Notes: generated by a model from the letters alone, not told the origin. Positions 33,900 through 44,021 are shown, counted from the first letter of the stretch. The stretch: DNA of 64,000 bases from Edaphobacter acidisoli (GCF_014642855.1 NZ_BMJB01000001.1:434001-498000), one strand, 5' to 3'. A program made the numbers and translations.

Positions 33900-35420
33900 G
33901 TGACGAGTCGTCGTGAATTTCTTGCTTTGCTGACTGCGGCCGGCGCTACGCCGGCGCTGGCTTTTTCTGCTGACGCTGCTGTGGTGTCTTCTGCGACGAT
34001 CGCTGCCGACCCGCTTCGTCCGCAGTATCATCTGCTGCCGCGTGCCAATTGGATGAACGATCCGAATGGGCCGATTTATTGGAACGGCAGCTACCACATG
34101 TTCTATCAGTACAACCCCGAGGGCGCTTACTGGGGCGACATGCACTGGGGACATGCAGTGAGTGCGGACATGGTTCACTGGCGTCAGCTTCCAGTGGCTT
34201 TGTCTCCGACGCCGGGCGGGCCGGATGCGGAGGGCTGCTTTACCGGTACGGCTGTCGTTCAGGATGGGCGCGTGATGCTGATGTATACCGGCGTGCGTGC
34301 TGCTTCGCGTGAGTTGGCGACGATCAAGGATGCGAATCCTCCGCTTCAGGAGTCGCAGTGCCTGGCGATTGCGAACGATGCTGCGTTGACGAGCTGGACG
34401 AAGGTGTCTGCGCCGGTGATTGCTGCGCCTCCGAGCGGGATGCAGGTGAATGGGTTTCGCGATCCTTCGCCGTGGCGGCAGGGTGAGTGGTGGTATACGG
34501 TGCTGGGCTCGGGTGTGGCGAATGAGGGCGGCGCGGTTTTGCTGTATCGGTCGAAGGACCTGCGCGCGTGGGAGTACATGCATGTGCTTGCGCGGCGCGA
34601 CCGGAGCGGGTTGGCGCAGTTCGGCCCGTTTGATCCGTGGGACGTGTGGGAGTGTCCGGAGTTTTTTCCGCTGGGCGACAGGCATGTGCTGATGTTTTCG
34701 ACGGGAGGGAGGTCGTACTGGCAGAGCGGCAGGCTGGATGCGGAGAAGATGACGTTTGCTCCGGAGCAGTCGGGCATTCTGGATTATGGTTCGTACTATG
34801 CGCCGAAGACGCAGCTGGACAAGGCAGGGAATCGGATTCTGTGGGGATGGATTCAGGAGGCGCGGCCGCTTGAGGAGTACAAGGCTGCGGGATGGGCGGG
34901 GATGATGTCGCTGCCGCGTGTGCTCTCGCTGAGTGAGGATGGGCGGCTGCGTTTGAGCGTCGCTCCGGCGGTGCATCAGCTTCGCGGCCGTGAGCAGGCT
35001 TTAAAGATTTCGGGAGATGCAGAGGCGAACAGGCGGCAGGTTGATGCGCTTCGTGTGGAGGCTTGCTGTGGCGAGATTCTTTGTACGGCGGAGAGAGCTG
35101 CTGCGTTTGAACTGACTTTGATGGGGGATGATGCGTCGCCGTGGCTGACTCTGGGGTTTGATCCGGCCCATCAGGACCAGGTGTTGGTGGATGGGCGTCC
35201 GGTTCCTTTGCATCTGGAGGCGCGGGAGAACCTGGAGTTTCATCTTTATATTGATGGGTCGGTGATAGAGACGATGGTGAATCGCCAGGTGGCGTGGACG
35301 AAGCGGTTTTACTATGCGGGCAAAGGACGCGATCTGCGGCTGCGATGGAAGGGTGCGGGGTTGGCGGGGTTGTCGGTGTGGCAGATGTCGCCGATCTCGG
35401 CGGACCGGCTGACGAGCTGA
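33900..35420 (+). CDS. Tat-exported GH32 fructan hydrolase (levanase/invertase family)
   Basis: A 506-residue protein with a GTG start, a GGAG 11 nt upstream and a twin-arginine signal (SRREFLALLTAAGATPALAF). All three catalytic signatures of GH32 are intact: WMNDPNG with nucleophile D54, FRDP with D188, and WECPEFF with acid/base E251. A C-terminal beta-sandwich follows from about residue 350, with FHLYIDGSVIETMVN near 455. It cleaves beta-fructosides such as levan, inulin or sucrose outside the cytoplasm. The gene stands between repeat copy B and the convergent MBL hydrolase gene. Confidence 0.93.
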   Translation: MTSRREFLALLTAAGATPALAFSADAAVVSSATIAADPLRPQYHLLPRANWMNDPNGPIYWNGSYHMFYQYNPEGAYWGDMHWGHAVSADMVHWRQLPVALSPTPGGPDAEGCFTGTAVVQDGRVMLMYTGVRAASRELATIKDANPPLQESQCLAIANDAALTSWTKVSAPVIAAPPSGMQVNGFRDPSPWRQGEWWYTVLGSGVANEGGAVLLYRSKDLRAWEYMHVLARRDRSGLAQFGPFDPWDVWECPEFFPLGDRHVLMFSTGGRSYWQSGRLDAEKMTFAPEQSGILDYGSYYAPKTQLDKAGNRILWGWIQEARPLEEYKAAGWAGMMSLPRVLSLSEDGRLRLSVAPAVHQLRGREQALKISGDAEANRRQVDALRVEACCGEILCTAERAAAFELTLMGDDASPWLTLGFDPAHQDQVLVDGRPVPLHLEARENLEFHLYIDGSVIETMVNRQVAWTKRFYYAGKGRDLRLRWKGAGLAGLSVWQMSPISADRLTS

Positions 35421-35424
35421 GTGC

Positions 35425-36432
35425 CTATGAGGTGATGGGGCGCCACCACGCGGAGCGCAGCTCTTCGTTCGCGATGACGTCGGAGGGAGTGCCTGGGGTT
35501 GGCGACCAGAGCTTCAGGTCTGCGGCGGATGAGATTGTTTCGATGGGCTGCGTCCATGGGTGCAGCGCGAGATTGAAGAGTCCCCAGTGGATGGGCATGA
35601 GGAGGCCGTGGCCGCCGAGAGCGCGAAAGCTGCGCGCGGCGCCTTCGGGACCCATGTGGATGTCTGCCCACAAGGGATCGGACGCGCCGATTTCGAGCAT
35701 GGTGAGGTCGAAGGGGCCGAAGCGTTGGCCGATCTCGTGGAAGCCCGGCCACTCGCCGGAGTCGGCTCCGTAGTAGATGCGGTGATTGGGGCCGATGAGT
35801 GCGAAGGATGACCAGAGCGTTTCGAAGCGGTTGAAGAGGCTGCGGCCGGAGAAGTGGCGCGAGGGGAGGGCCGTTATTTCGACGGCCCCGATTTGTGTTC
35901 GATCCATCCAGTTGAGTTCGAGGCAGCGAGCGGCGGGGACGCCGAACTGCTGGAGCAGTGCGCCTACTCCGAGTGAGGTGATCCATTGTGCGTTTTCGGT
36001 TGCAGGATGCTGCGAGAGCGCGCGGATAGTGCGTTCGCCGAGATGATCGTAGTGGTCGTGCGAGACGATGACGGCATCGAGTGGCGGGAGATCGCTCAGT
36101 GCGAGCGGCGGCGCGAAGAAGCGTTTGGGGCCGGCCCAGTTGGTGGGAGCGGCGCGCTCGTCCCATACGGGGTCGATGAGGATGCGGGCGCCGTCGATCT
36201 CGATGAGCGAGGTGGAGTGGCCCATCCAGGTGATGCGCAGGCCGGAGCGCGGCTGGGTGGCGTAGATGGCTGCGTCGGTGTGGAATGGGCCGAGCGGCTT
36301 GCTGGGCTGGCGGCCGTTTGTTCCGAAGAGAAAACGCGGCCCCACTTTGAAGATCACGGAAGGTCCACCGACGTTGGTGGGCACAGGATTGAGGTATTGG
36401 CGGCCTTTGCGCCGGGCCGGTTCGAGCAGCAT
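35425..36432 (-). CDS. MBL-fold metal-dependent hydrolase (UlaG / NAPE-PLD-like)
   Basis: A 335-residue cytoplasmic protein from ATG 36432; the longer frame to 36663 runs through a palindrome and the end of the next gene. MBL landmarks are RITWMGHSTSLIEIDGARIL near residue 80, IDPVWDERAAP, VIVSHDHYDHLGERTI (HxHxDH metal site) near 135, PSRHFSGRSLFNRFETLW near 190, and GADSGEWPGFHEIGQRFGPF near 230. A second metal-binding His is in PIHWGLFNLALHPW near 295. The group includes N-acyl-phosphatidylethanolamine phospholipase D and UlaG-type lactonases. The substrate here is open. It is convergent with the GH32 gene. Confidence 0.82.
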   Translation of the reverse strand: MLLEPARRKGRQYLNPVPTNVGGPSVIFKVGPRFLFGTNGRQPSKPLGPFHTDAAIYATQPRSGLRITWMGHSTSLIEIDGARILIDPVWDERAAPTNWAGPKRFFAPPLALSDLPPLDAVIVSHDHYDHLGERTIRALSQHPATENAQWITSLGVGALLQQFGVPAARCLELNWMDRTQIGAVEITALPSRHFSGRSLFNRFETLWSSFALIGPNHRIYYGADSGEWPGFHEIGQRFGPFDLTMLEIGASDPLWADIHMGPEGAARSFRALGGHGLLMPIHWGLFNLALHPWTQPIETISSAADLKLWSPTPGTPSDVIANEELRSAWWRPITS

Positions 36433-36494
36433 GATGATTTGATGATAGCGGGGTGGGGTGGATTCAGCAGGAAAACGGTTCGAGCTTCGCTCGA

Positions 36495-36537
36495 ATGCCC
36501 CACTCATGCCGATAAGGCTGCGGCATGAGTGGGGCAT
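36495..36537. repeat. Perfect 17-bp palindrome (REP-like)
   Basis: ATGCCCCACTCATGCCG (36495-36511) is perfectly complementary to 36521-36537, with loop ATAAGGCTG. The loop sequence recurs just after at 36543. A smaller hairpin TTCGAGC-TTC-GCTCGAA abuts it at 36479-36495. There is no T-run on either side. Confidence 0.7.
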
Positions 36538-36554
36538 CCGATGATAAGGCTGGT

Positions 36555-38579
36555 TTAACGTGGCGTTGCGTCGAGGGTCAGGACTTCGAACGGCGCGAGG
36601 TGGAAGGTGTGCGGTGTGCCTGCGTGGAGCGTGATTGCGGGCTCGGATGCGTCGCTCTTCCATGGGCTGTGGGCGGAGAAGGTGCGGGCTGCGCCTTCAG
36701 GCAGCTCGAAGACTTTTTCGGGGTCGATTGAGATGGTTTGCGGCTTGTCGCTTGGGTTGCGCAGGGTGAGGATGGCTTTCTTCGGCGACCATGAGGCCCA
36801 GCCGTAGACTTCGAGCCATGCGGGGTCGCCGCCTACCCAGTGCGTGTCCTTGAGGACGTCGGCGTTGGAGCGCGACCACTTGGCGGCTTCGGCGAGGTCG
36901 TCCCAGTTTTGCTGGGTGAGGAGTGATGGGGTGATGTACATCTCCTGCAGCTGCGTGCCGGTGCCGAAGTAGTCGCGGACCTCGTTGCGGAAGTCGTTGG
37001 AGGGGTCGGCGTTGAGGTGCTTGTGGCGCTGCGCGTAGATGATGCCGTGGAGCATGAGCGAGTTGAGCGGATAGAGTGGGCCGCCTTTGACGATTTCGTC
37101 GTAGGTGTCGGCGTCGCGATAGGTGATCCAGCGCTCGCGGTAGGGGCCGACGCCGGCGACGTTGTCGTCGTAGCCGCCGCGCCAGATGGAGTCGGCGGTC
37201 ATGAGCCAGAAGGGCGACGGATAAGTGCCGGTGGTGAGGTTGATGTAGATGTCGGGCTTGGCCTGACGCAGGACGCCGATGAGATGGATGGCGGCGGCGA
37301 AGTCGCTGTCGAAGGCGCTGCCCTTGAAGACGGAGTCGGCGTTGCCCGTGCCGTCGAACTTGAACTGGTTGATGCCGTACTTCTTAATCATGTCGAGGCA
37401 GACTTGCTGGAAGCGGTCGTAGTACTTCGGCCCGGAGAGGGCGTAGCCGTTGTCGACGATCTCATAGCCCTGCGATTTGCCGTAGGCGATGCGCTCCTGC
37501 TTGGGCTTGGAGTAGCCGCCCCAGGGCGACATCCAGACGCCGGGGTCGGCGCCGTATTTTTCGGCGGCCTTGCGGACGTTGGTGAAGCCGTCGGGGAAAC
37601 CTTTGTTGAAGTCCCAGAGCGAGTTGTGATTGTCCCAGCCGTCGTCGAAGAGGAAGCTGTCGAGGGTGACGCCGCGCTTGTCGTGCAGCTCGCGGCCGAA
37701 GAAGTTGATGCGGTCGAGTGCGTCGGCTTCGTCGTAGGGATTGAAGTAGCCGAGATCGTACCAGGAGTTGTAGTGCAGGAAGGTGCGGTACGGGTGCGCG
37801 CGCTCGCGCTCGATGTAGCGGAGGAAGTCGCGGCGGAGCTGGCCGGTGCGCGTGACGCCGATGACGGACGAGTACGTCGCGGACTGCGTGGCTTTAAGCG
37901 GGAGATCGCGGTCAATATAGGCGGTGGCGCGGTTGAAGGTGACCTTGCTCTCCGAGATCGGATGCTCGAAGCCGAGGAAGAGGTCGCCGGCGACGATGGG
38001 TGAGCCTTTGACGGAGCCGTCGACTTCGGCGCCGGGGAGGGTGACGTCGACGAGTTGTACGCGGGTGATGGCTACGTCGCTGGAGCCTGCCGTGAGGGTG
38101 AGGACCTGGCGGAAGTAGTTCGAGCCGTCGCGCAGGACGGCGGTCCAGGTGGCGTGGAGGGAGCCGTCGGCGTTGGTGAGCGGGACGTCGAACTCGACGC
38201 CGGGGACGCGGTCGGAGTAGCGCGAGGCGGAGGTGTCGGCGGTGAGGTCTTTGCGCTCGGGCTTGCCGTCGGTGTGGAAGTCGGTTGCGGTGTAGACGGA
38301 GCCATCTTTGAGCAGAATGGCGAAGGGAGCGGGAAGCTTGACGGTGCGGGCGTGGAGCTTGTCGGTGAATGTGAGGCCTTCGATGTGGCCGCTCGATATG
38401 GCCCATTCGGCGCTGAGGGCGCGGTTGGCGAGTGAGTAGTGGTCTCCGTGTACCGTAGCGACGGTTTTGCCGGGCTCCTGTTCCTGTGCGTGCGAAGCGA
38501 TGCCGGTGAAGGCGATGAACAGCGCGAGGGCGAGCGGGCGGCTCCATTGGATGGCGATGCCGGTTGGCTGGGATCTCAC
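36555..38579 (-). CDS. Exported GH36-like alpha-galactosidase / alpha-N-acetylgalactosaminidase
   Basis: A 674-residue protein. Start GTG 38579 has AAAGGAAT just upstream and gives a signal peptide (SRPLALALFIAFTGIASHAQ); the frame to 38798 would overlap the divergent gene. An N-terminal beta-sandwich (about residues 40-260) precedes a melibiase-type barrel: HYNSWYDLGYFNPYDEADAL, FLFDDGWDNHNSLWDFNKGF, PGVWMSPWGGYS, and the presumed nucleophile in INQFKFDGTGN. The likely acid/base Asp is in ADSIWRGGYDDN. A C-terminal Greek-key domain follows (KAILTLRNPSDKPQTI). It would release alpha-linked galactose or GalNAc. The family assignment is firm at clan level, less so at family level. Confidence 0.75.
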   Translation of the reverse strand: MRSQPTGIAIQWSRPLALALFIAFTGIASHAQEQEPGKTVATVHGDHYSLANRALSAEWAISSGHIEGLTFTDKLHARTVKLPAPFAILLKDGSVYTATDFHTDGKPERKDLTADTSASRYSDRVPGVEFDVPLTNADGSLHATWTAVLRDGSNYFRQVLTLTAGSSDVAITRVQLVDVTLPGAEVDGSVKGSPIVAGDLFLGFEHPISESKVTFNRATAYIDRDLPLKATQSATYSSVIGVTRTGQLRRDFLRYIERERAHPYRTFLHYNSWYDLGYFNPYDEADALDRINFFGRELHDKRGVTLDSFLFDDGWDNHNSLWDFNKGFPDGFTNVRKAAEKYGADPGVWMSPWGGYSKPKQERIAYGKSQGYEIVDNGYALSGPKYYDRFQQVCLDMIKKYGINQFKFDGTGNADSVFKGSAFDSDFAAAIHLIGVLRQAKPDIYINLTTGTYPSPFWLMTADSIWRGGYDDNVAGVGPYRERWITYRDADTYDEIVKGGPLYPLNSLMLHGIIYAQRHKHLNADPSNDFRNEVRDYFGTGTQLQEMYITPSLLTQQNWDDLAEAAKWSRSNADVLKDTHWVGGDPAWLEVYGWASWSPKKAILTLRNPSDKPQTISIDPEKVFELPEGAARTFSAHSPWKSDASEPAITLHAGTPHTFHLAPFEVLTLDATPR

Positions 38580-38757
38580 GTAGTATTCCTTTCGTATTGT
38601 TTCTTTTCCGCGGGGATTGTCGAAGGGCTGAAGTGGCTTCGATGGAACGGCAGAACCAATGCTGCCTCTCTTCGCAGAATTCCGTGTGAGTGGAATCGTA
38701 TCATTGATTCGTAATATAAAGAAACAAATAATGACAATAAGCTGAGGGGCGGACGAT

Positions 38758-39798
38758 ATGGTTGCGAATGATATGGAGCAGCAGTGCGCGAGTGACAATT
38801 ACTCCGGGATTTGCCCGGAGGCGTGGGAGGCGATGCGCGAGGCGAACACGGGCCATGCGCTGCCTTACGGAGACGACGCCTGGACGGCGCGGGCTTCGGA
38901 GCTCTTTCGCGATCTCTTTGAGACGGATTGTGAGGTGTTCTTCGCATTCAATGGGACGGCCGCGAACTCGCTGGCGCTGAGTGCGCTGTGCCAGTCGTAC
39001 CACGGTGTGATCTGCGCGGCCAGCTCTCATGTGGAGACGGATGAGTGCGGCGCGCCGGAGTTTTTCTCGAATGGATCAAAGCTGCTGACGCTGCCGAGCG
39101 CGGATGGCAAGATTGCTCCGGAGGCCCTGAGGGAACTGGCGCTGCGGCGAAGCGATATTCACTTTCCGCGGATGAGGGTGGCGACGATTTCGCAGAGCAC
39201 GGAGACGGGGCGGGTCTATACCGTGGCCGAGTTAGAGGCGCTGGCTGAGACATCGCGTGAGCTTGGGTTGCTGCTGCACATGGACGGCGCGCGGTTTGCC
39301 AATGCGTGCGCGTCGCTTGAGCGCTCGCCTGCGGAGCTGACGTGGAAGGCCGGCGTGAATGTTTTGTGTTTTGGCGGGACGAAGAACGGAATGGCGGTGG
39401 GTGAGGCGGTGATCTTCTTCAATAAAGAGCTGGCTGCGGATTTTGATTATCGATGCAAGCAGGCAGGACAGCTTGCGTCGAAGATGCGCTTTCTTGCGGC
39501 GCCGTGGGTGGGGATGCTGGAGAGCGGAGCGTGGCTGCGCAATGCGCGTCATGCGAATAGGTGTGCGCGGCACCTGGCGACGCGTCTGGAGGGCGTGCAG
39601 GGAATTGAGCTGCTGTTTCCTGTGGAGGCGAATGCAGTGTTTTTGAAGGCCCCGGCAGAGAAGCTGGAGCTGCTGCGCGCCGCGGGATGGAGGTTTTATA
39701 CCTTCATTGGCGGCGGCGCGAGGTTCATGTTCTCGTGGGACTCGACGGTGGAGCGGGTGGATGCTCTGGCCGACGACGTTTTGCGGCTTTGCTGCTGA
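38758..39798 (+). CDS. Threonine aldolase / beta-eliminating lyase family protein
   Basis: A 346-residue PLP enzyme, start ATG 38758 with GAGGGG upstream. Fold-type I markers are DNYSGICPEAWEAMREANTG near residue 13, FAFNGTAANSLALSALCQSY near 63, SSHVETDECGAPEFFSNGSK near 89, MDGARFANACASL near 175, and the PLP lysine in CFGGTKNGMAVGEAV (K209). Low-specificity L-threonine aldolases split L-threonine or L-allo-threonine to glycine and acetaldehyde. It is read divergently from the GH36-like gene across 178 bp and does not obviously belong to the sugar genes around it. Confidence 0.88.
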   Translation: MVANDMEQQCASDNYSGICPEAWEAMREANTGHALPYGDDAWTARASELFRDLFETDCEVFFAFNGTAANSLALSALCQSYHGVICAASSHVETDECGAPEFFSNGSKLLTLPSADGKIAPEALRELALRRSDIHFPRMRVATISQSTETGRVYTVAELEALAETSRELGLLLHMDGARFANACASLERSPAELTWKAGVNVLCFGGTKNGMAVGEAVIFFNKELAADFDYRCKQAGQLASKMRFLAAPWVGMLESGAWLRNARHANRCARHLATRLEGVQGIELLFPVEANAVFLKAPAEKLELLRAAGWRFYTFIGGGARFMFSWDSTVERVDALADDVLRLCC

Positions 39799-40130
39799 AG
39801 CAGCAACAAAATGGAACAGGTAAGCGCGATATAGGTGGTTTAAATGACCCCAGGCTTCTTTTTCTTTATGGCATCTATGTATTGATGCCTCAGGCGATAA
39901 CATGAGATGCATTGCGTGTAATCCGTTGCATTTTATTTCGTTTGATTTTTATTGTTGACATCTTTTGTTGGCGGGTGATAACACATTCCATAAATACTAG
40001 CTATGAACAATATGTGAACGTAGCTTTGTTCATGTGTTGTTGTTTCGGTCTGGATAGGAGTTCCAGGCCCCGGGAATTCTACGTTTTCAAAACCAGGGGT
40101 CGGAATGCGATTCACCATAGGAGGCAATCG
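39799..40130 (+). promoter_or_regulatory. Intergenic region and candidate promoter of the second Oar-type receptor
   Basis: 332 bp without a gene. TTGACA at 39955-39960 is a consensus -35; a poor -10 (around ATAACA at 39978) lies 17 bp on. The region is more A/T-rich than its flanks and carries a long untranslated leader of about 140 nt before the receptor's AGGAGG at 40119-40124. Confidence 0.35.
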
Positions 40131-43100
40131 ATGAAAAGAATTCGAAGTTTTCTGCTTTTAGTATTAAGCGCGGCTTTTATGGCCTGCGGCGTCTCGGCAT
40201 GGGCACAGTCGGGGTCGAGCCGTATTCAGGGAACGGTGCATGACAGTAGCGGCGCTATCGTTCCGGGCGCCAAAGTGACGATTACCGATACAGGGAAGGG
40301 CACGGTGACGAGCCTCGTCACGAACAGCGCGGGCATTTATACGACGCCGGCATTGTCGTTTGGCAATTACAAGGTCGCGGTGGACTTCAAGGGATTCAAT
40401 CCGTGGGAAGGAACTCTTCTGCTGCGCGCCGGCCAGACCTCGGTGGTGGACGTGACGTTGACCATTGCAGGCGTCAACGAGCAGGTGACGGTGGCAGGAG
40501 ATGTGACACCGTTGGTCAATACGACCAATCAGACCGTGGGCAATACGCTGGACCGTCAACGCATTGCGGACCTTCCTGAGAACGGACGCAGCGTTACCAA
40601 TCTGGTGGGCATCACGACGCCCGGCGTGAATGGCGGATATGTAAATGGCATGAACACGGCCGCCTTTGAATACATTCAGGACGGCGCGGTATTGGCGAAC
40701 GAAGATTTTGGCGGCGCCAACTACAAGATGCCGGACCCGGATTCCATCCAGGAGGTCAAAGTAGAAACATCCAATTCGTCTGCCAAATTCAATCGGCCGG
40801 CGAGCGCGATTCTGACCACGAAGGCAGGTACGAATGCGTTTCACGGATCGGTGTTTGAGACGAACCGCAATAACAGCTTTGGCATTGCGAGACAGCGGCA
40901 GGACCCTGTCGGCGTGAAGGCACCTAAGCTGATTCGCAATGAGTTCGGAGCCAGCCTGGGTGGACCGATCTGGATTCCCCATCTCTATAACGGTCGAGAT
41001 AAGTCCTTCTTCTTTGTGGCATACGAGGGGCTTGAGCTGAGGAACCAGACGACCAAGACGTATTCGGTGCCGACGGATGCGATGCGCGGAGGCGACTTTA
41101 GTGCGCTGACAAACAGCTCCAGCCAGGCACTGACGCTCTATGATCCTTTGACCACGGCGTCCAGCACCGCCTGCGCTGAGCCCACGGGCGTCATCGACAC
41201 CAATCTATACTGCCGCCAGGCTTTCCCCAACAATAAGATTCCAACGAGCCGGCTTTCTCCTTTGGCCCAGAAGATCTTCGCGATCATGCCGCATGCTACA
41301 TTGCCGAACGTCAATCCTTCGGTTGCCGCCAACTGGTATGGCCCCGCTCCCAATAACGACAGTGAGCGGACCCTGACGGTTCGGCTCGATCAGCACTTCA
41401 ACGAGACGAATAACGGGTATTTCCGGTTTACTCACGGATACTCGCAGCCCTATGCGTGGCTCTCGAATAACTACGGGCCACCGGCCACGGATGGGTCCGC
41501 GAACCTGCAATACACACCCACCTACACAGACAGCGGCGCGTTTTCGTTCAATCACATTTTTTCGCCGACGTTCTTCAGTGAGACGGTTCTTTCTCAAGAC
41601 TACGAGTCGGACCTGGTTGAAGGCGGGTTGCACTCCAATGTCGACTATTCCGATCAGTTCGGCCTGCCGAATCCTCTGGGGATGCCCGGATTTCCAGTTG
41701 TAGCCTACCCCGGCTTTTTGCCTTACGGCTTTGGTCCCGGCGGCGTTCGCAAGAACTCGCAGGAGATTACCAACCTGGATGAGAACCTCACCCTCATTCG
41801 CGGACGCCATACGCTTCAGTTTGGCGGACGCTATCGGCATGACAGGATCTGGATTTTGCCCGATGCAAACCCGCCCGCGACCAACGTGAGCTTTTCGAGC
41901 GCGCTGGCAACCGGCATGTACAATCCTGCCTCCGGGAGTTCGCTCTCCAAGTATTCGACGTCCGGCCACTCTGCTGCGGACTTCTTTCTTGGCTACGCGT
42001 CAAGCTACTCCGTGGTGCAGAATCCGCAGTGGTACCACTTCCGCGGCCAGGAGATCGCGGGCTACTTTCAGGATGACTTCAAAGTCACTCCAAAGCTGAC
42101 CCTCAACCTGGGCATTCGCTGGGAGATCCATCCCGCATTTCATGAGCATGATGGCCTCTTCGGTGGCTATGACTTCAAGACCGGCGCCATTGTTACAGGA
42201 CAGTCGCTCGATGCTCTCTACAAGCTCGGGCGCACGAATCCTGGAATCATCAATGCTCTGGAGGCTACAGGCGTCTCGTTTGAGACGGCTCAACAGGCAG
42301 GCCTGCCTCCAAGCCTCGTGTATGGCAACTATCATGACATTGCCCCGCGTTTTGGAGCTGCGTATCAGATGATCTCCGGCAACCGTCCGACGGTACTGCG
42401 TGGAGGATACGGCACGTATGTTTATGCTCCGCCTGTCCGCAACTTCTACGCAGAGACGCGCGCCAACCCGCCGTTCACCGCGACCTATCCGCTCAGCTAT
42501 ACGGATACGACGCAGGATGGTTCGGTCAACTATCTTCTCCGTACGGTGCCGACCGTAGTTGCAGGGCAGAACAGCTCGAACATCATCAATACCAGCAGCC
42601 CCAAGGCGTTTCCGCTGGGTTCGACCGGCGTCTCTTCGCTCGATCCGCATTATCCTTCCACCTTCGTCAATCAGTGGAACTTTACGATCGAGCAGGGACT
42701 TCCGCAGAGCATCGTCTTCCGGGCCAGCTATATCGGTGTGCATGGTACCAACCTCGAACAGTACTGGGACTTCGATACCGCACCCGGCACTTACGTCTGG
42801 TATGTGCGTACGAATTCTCCAACGCCCACTGGCCCGCAAGCGCCGGTTGCCATGAACCAGTATCCCAACCTGCCCTACGGCTTTATCGAGCAGCAGCGTA
42901 AGACAGGGTATTCCAACGACAACTCCATTCAGCTGGAACTGCAAAGGCTGCATAAGAACGGCTATGGATTCCAGGTGTTTTATGTGCTCTCCAATGCATT
43001 CCGCGAGGGAGGCAATGGATGGAGAGACAGCTACTACGAAAACCAGTCTGTGTTTGCTCCCGGTGCTGTGCCGTCGGATGTGAACGCGTCGAACCGCTAC

Positions 43101-43892
43101 CAGAACTACTTCCGTGACACGGTTGCTGCGCCGCAGCATCAGATCCGCTGGAACTGGCTGATGGAGCTGCCCTTCGGCAGAGGAAAGAAGTTCCTCGGAA
43201 GCTCAAACCGGTTTGTCGATGAACTGGTTGGCGGATGGCAACTCAGCAGCACAGGCTCGCTGGCCAGCCAGTTCTGGCAGCCAACAACGAGTCTTTACCA
43301 GCCGACGACGATGCATCTCTATAAGAAGCACAAGATCAGCGATTGCCGCAGTGGCACATGCAAGCCCGGCTACCTCTGGTACAACGGCTACATCCGGGCA
43401 GACCTGGTCAATCAGTCAAATGGTGTGGAAGGAGTTCCGGCAGGCTATACGCCCTACAACACGCCGTTCTTCCCCACGCCGGCGGGTGGAAGCGTCGCGT
43501 GCACGGGACCAAACACTCCGCAGGGTTGCGATCCTTATCACGTATACCGCGAGACGAACGACGTCTTCTTCGGTGGCACGCCACCGCCGGGTGCACCGAT
43601 TGTCTACGGTCCTTTGAATAATGGAAAGTCGGTAACGATCAGCTATGCCCCGGGTATCAATCCGTTGCTTCACCGGTATCAGCTTGGTCCGTTCAACTGG
43701 ACGATGGATGCTTCGGTCTTCAAGTCGTTCAAGATTACGGAGAGGACAGCGCTTCAGTTGAATGCAGATTTCTTCAATGTGCTCAACGAACCTGGGCTCA
43801 ACAATCCCGATACCACGATAGGAATTGTTGATTCAACCCTCTCTCACAACGCGCCAAGACAGATGCAGCTGACGGCCAGATTCCAGTTCTAA
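40131..43892 (+). CDS. Oar-type TonB-dependent receptor
   Basis: An outer-membrane protein of 1253 residues; ATG 40131 has AGGAGG 6 nt upstream, and the frame to 39912 is ignored. The signal peptide (MKRIRSFLLLVLSAAFMACG, cut near AWAQ) precedes a carboxypeptidase-regulatory-like domain (SRIQGTVHDSSGAIVPGAKV, YKVAVDFKGFNPWEG), a plug (YIQDGAVLANEDFGG, SAKFNRPASAILTTKAGTNA, FHGSVFETNRNNSFG) and a long barrel ending LTARFQF with a terminal Phe. It is a paralogue of the receptor at 6783. It is followed by a beta-helix protein and GH39/GH78 genes, so a plant cell-wall oligosaccharide is the likely cargo. A strong terminator follows. Confidence 0.9.
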   Translation: MKRIRSFLLLVLSAAFMACGVSAWAQSGSSRIQGTVHDSSGAIVPGAKVTITDTGKGTVTSLVTNSAGIYTTPALSFGNYKVAVDFKGFNPWEGTLLLRAGQTSVVDVTLTIAGVNEQVTVAGDVTPLVNTTNQTVGNTLDRQRIADLPENGRSVTNLVGITTPGVNGGYVNGMNTAAFEYIQDGAVLANEDFGGANYKMPDPDSIQEVKVETSNSSAKFNRPASAILTTKAGTNAFHGSVFETNRNNSFGIARQRQDPVGVKAPKLIRNEFGASLGGPIWIPHLYNGRDKSFFFVAYEGLELRNQTTKTYSVPTDAMRGGDFSALTNSSSQALTLYDPLTTASSTACAEPTGVIDTNLYCRQAFPNNKIPTSRLSPLAQKIFAIMPHATLPNVNPSVAANWYGPAPNNDSERTLTVRLDQHFNETNNGYFRFTHGYSQPYAWLSNNYGPPATDGSANLQYTPTYTDSGAFSFNHIFSPTFFSETVLSQDYESDLVEGGLHSNVDYSDQFGLPNPLGMPGFPVVAYPGFLPYGFGPGGVRKNSQEITNLDENLTLIRGRHTLQFGGRYRHDRIWILPDANPPATNVSFSSALATGMYNPASGSSLSKYSTSGHSAADFFLGYASSYSVVQNPQWYHFRGQEIAGYFQDDFKVTPKLTLNLGIRWEIHPAFHEHDGLFGGYDFKTGAIVTGQSLDALYKLGRTNPGIINALEATGVSFETAQQAGLPPSLVYGNYHDIAPRFGAAYQMISGNRPTVLRGGYGTYVYAPPVRNFYAETRANPPFTATYPLSYTDTTQDGSVNYLLRTVPTVVAGQNSSNIINTSSPKAFPLGSTGVSSLDPHYPSTFVNQWNFTIEQGLPQSIVFRASYIGVHGTNLEQYWDFDTAPGTYVWYVRTNSPTPTGPQAPVAMNQYPNLPYGFIEQQRKTGYSNDNSIQLELQRLHKNGYGFQVFYVLSNAFREGGNGWRDSYYENQSVFAPGAVPSDVNASNRYQNYFRDTVAAPQHQIRWNWLMELPFGRGKKFLGSSNRFVDELVGGWQLSSTGSLASQFWQPTTSLYQPTTMHLYKKHKISDCRSGTCKPGYLWYNGYIRADLVNQSNGVEGVPAGYTPYNTPFFPTPAGGSVACTGPNTPQGCDPYHVYRETNDVFFGGTPPPGAPIVYGPLNNGKSVTISYAPGINPLLHRYQLGPFNWTMDASVFKSFKITERTALQLNADFFNVLNEPGLNNPDTTIGIVDSTLSHNAPRQMQLTARFQF

Positions 43893-43924
43893 TTGCTGGC
43901 CGCGCCGCGTTCGATTTCTCTTCC

Positions 43925-43974
43925 TCTTCTACCGGGGCTGCCAAGAAATGGCAGCTTCGGTAGAAGATTTTTTT
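43925..43974 (+). terminator. Strong intrinsic terminator after the second receptor
   Basis: Stem CTTCTACC-GGGGCTGCCA with TGGCAGC-TTCGGTAGAAG (small internal mismatch), loop AGAAA, then seven T at 43968-43974. Confidence 0.85.
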
Positions 43975-44021
43975 GAGAGGCATGGCCGCCTGATTTCAGG
44001 TTGAGCAAACGGAGGTAGATT

